Source: CAYNFR01 sp964396595 (GTDB taxonomy: Bacteria > Bacteroidota > Bacteroidia > Chitinophagales > Saprospiraceae). From it: 64,000 nucleotides of DNA. The notes beneath the pieces were generated by a model. That model was not told the origin of the DNA. It worked only from the letters and a program-made list of their open reading frames with translations, and did no database searches. This document shows, piece after piece, positions 63,118 to 64,000 of this stretch. Made by a program: the position numbers and the translations under genes. How positions within the stretch are numbered: position 1 is the first letter of the stretch; each line of letters opens with the position of its first letter. The stretch is from the NCBI GenBank assembly GCA_964396595.1, contig CAYNFR010000011.1, positions 22,848 through 86,847 on the forward strand. The letters are read 5' to 3'.

Positions 63118-63441
63118 TTAATCTTCCTCTGATTTATCTACTTCCCCTCATTTTTTGCCTTCCTCTTCTTTGATAGTTTTCTCTTTTGGCTCCTTAGGTT
63201 TTTCGACATACTTTCATACGTTGACAGCATTAGGACCTTTTGGTCTCTTTCCTACCTCAAACTGTAGCTCATCATTTTAACCTACAGGTTCGCTTATATT
63301 ATTAATGTGCCAAAATACCGTGTATTTCGTTACATCACCAAAGATAAAGCCATAAGTCTTTTCGTCATTAACAAACATAATGCGCCCTCTTCGGACTCTT
63401 TCGATTACTACCGTCTCTCTTGGAATGGCACCTGGCGGGTC
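63118..63441 (-). pseudogene. cold-shock domain pseudogene with three in-frame stops
   Basis: Minus-strand translation gives RGRIMFVNDEKTYGFIFGD, then VFWHINNISEPVG, stop, NDELQFEVGKRPKGPNAVNV, stop, KYVEKPKEPKEK and a charged tail. This matches a cold-shock domain (FVND-K-YGFI, VFWHI, FEVG-GPKGPNAVNV) with a basic tail. Stops occur at 63277-63279 (TAA), 63214-63216 (TGA) and 63148-63150 (TGA), and upstream at 63442-63444 (TGA). All could come from single C-to-T changes of CAA or CGA codons. The gene is inactive unless read through, which I consider unlikely. Confidence 0.85.
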
Positions 63442-63577
63442 TCAGCTATGAGCATTCAGTGTTCTTAACCATTCAACTCCCTACGAAGAACTGAACGTCA
63501 AACTTGGTCATTTCCTGTCCTACGAAGTACGAATTTAAAATCAGCGAAGCTAAATCCCTGCTTGCATATAGGTGATG

Positions 63578-64000
63578 TTAGCGGTTCACTGGTGTCAGTG
63601 GATCAGTTTTGTTTTGTTGAAAATCTTCAGCACTCGTAAAATATTCGATAGTCAAAATCAACAGCATAAAACAAAGAAACGTGACTTTTTGCATTACAGC
63701 CAACAAACCCCAGTTCCCTGCGCCATACAAGTATAATGTGGAATAAAATATGAGTAGACTCACAATACAAAACAAGGTCAACCAATGAATCTTTGTCCTA
63801 AAGATAAAGACGGTAATGTAAAACAAACCAATCATGGTAACAGTACTTGAAACCGTTACCATAATGTCATGCAAGGGTGTTGCAATTAGAAATGTAAAAA
63901 GCATATTAACTAAACCAATAATTATTAAAACCAACTCTGTATGCTTGTGGGGTATTTTGCGAGAGGTATGAATAAAGAAAAGTCCATATCCAATTGAATT
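63578..64000 (-). CDS. membrane protein, N-terminal part outside the window
   Basis: The minus-strand frame is open to the right edge of the window, so the gene starts beyond it. The visible 140 residues begin NSIGYGLFFIHTSRKIPHKH and have four hydrophobic segments (near VLIIIGLVNMLFTFLIA, VTMIGLFYITVFIF, WLTLFCIVSLLIFYS and VTFLCFMLLILTIEY). The protein ends with a short polar tail (DFQQNKTDPLTPVNR). It looks like a small integral membrane protein; the family is not recognised. Confidence 0.7.
   Translation of the reverse strand, partial: NSIGYGLFFIHTSRKIPHKHTELVLIIIGLVNMLFTFLIATPLHDIMVTVSSTVTMIGLFYITVFIFRTKIHWLTLFCIVSLLIFYSTLYLYGAGNWGLLAVMQKVTFLCFMLLILTIEYFTSAEDFQQNKTDPLTPVNR

Noticed and set aside
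63118..63441. Readthrough or recoded stop codons (alternative genetic code) in the cold-shock-like frame and the HigA frame
   Set aside because: Stops of two kinds (TAA and TGA) interrupt these frames, while intact genes of the window end with the same codons and contain none inside. Pseudogenes are the simpler reading.

Overview
This window looks like a chromosomal segment of a Bacteroidota bacterium, most probably a Saprospiria-like member (family level is inference). The signs are three secreted proteins ending in type IX secretion (T9SS) sorting domains, promoter -7 boxes of the TAnnTTTG kind (28676, 30188, 40693, 45146 and 58665), few Shine-Dalgarno sequences, the rpmB-rpmG-DUF4295-ftsY block, and Bacteroidota-type families such as the DUF3127 protein. 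No phage, CRISPR array, rRNA operon or intact transposon was seen.

Layout. 0-5.2 kb: the 3' part of a secreted lectin-like T9SS protein, then a three-gene unit of a hotdog-fold protein, a kynurenine formamidase-like cyclase and kynureninase. 5.2-11.3 kb: an antitoxin pseudogene, a DUF2207 membrane protein, a lytic transglycosylase, a GntP permease and two gene-poor gaps that share a short repeat. 11.3-19.4 kb: RNA modification and envelope genes (rlmB, SDR, mlaE/mlaF, rsmA, yqeY, an M1 aminopeptidase, and a tgt without its zinc cysteines). 19.6-32.1 kb: TPR and OmpA/PD40 proteins, rlmD, rfbA, a UPF0104 membrane protein, a TlpA-like thioredoxin, an MDR oxidoreductase, a DUF3127 protein with an SSB-like tail, hemA and an ABC-F ATPase. 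32.3-45.1 kb: hpf, a membrane dipeptidase, a flotillin/NfeD pair, a 1360-residue T9SS protein with dockerin-like repeats, lepB and a subtilase. 45.1-57.9 kb: tRNA-Arg, ribosomal proteins, ftsY, lepA, a sulfide:quinone reductase with a strong upstream palindrome, threonine aldolase, hscA-GH3, a queuosine-precursor transporter, CtlX, a probable 37-residue gene and a ferredoxin. 58-64 kb: pssA, a WS/DGAT-SCP2 fusion, then a decayed accessory stretch with an IS30 transposase remnant, a gpsA remnant, a cold-shock gene and a cold-shock pseudogene.

Most genes are housekeeping, in short co-directional runs. The more unusual items are the acyltransferase-sterol carrier fusion, the DUF3127 protein with an SSB-type C-terminus, the zinc-less Tgt, the palindrome before sqr, the small 37-residue gene and the pseudogene cluster at the right end. 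I did not find a clear, wholly new multi-gene system. All family assignments come from reading motifs by eye; no database search was run.
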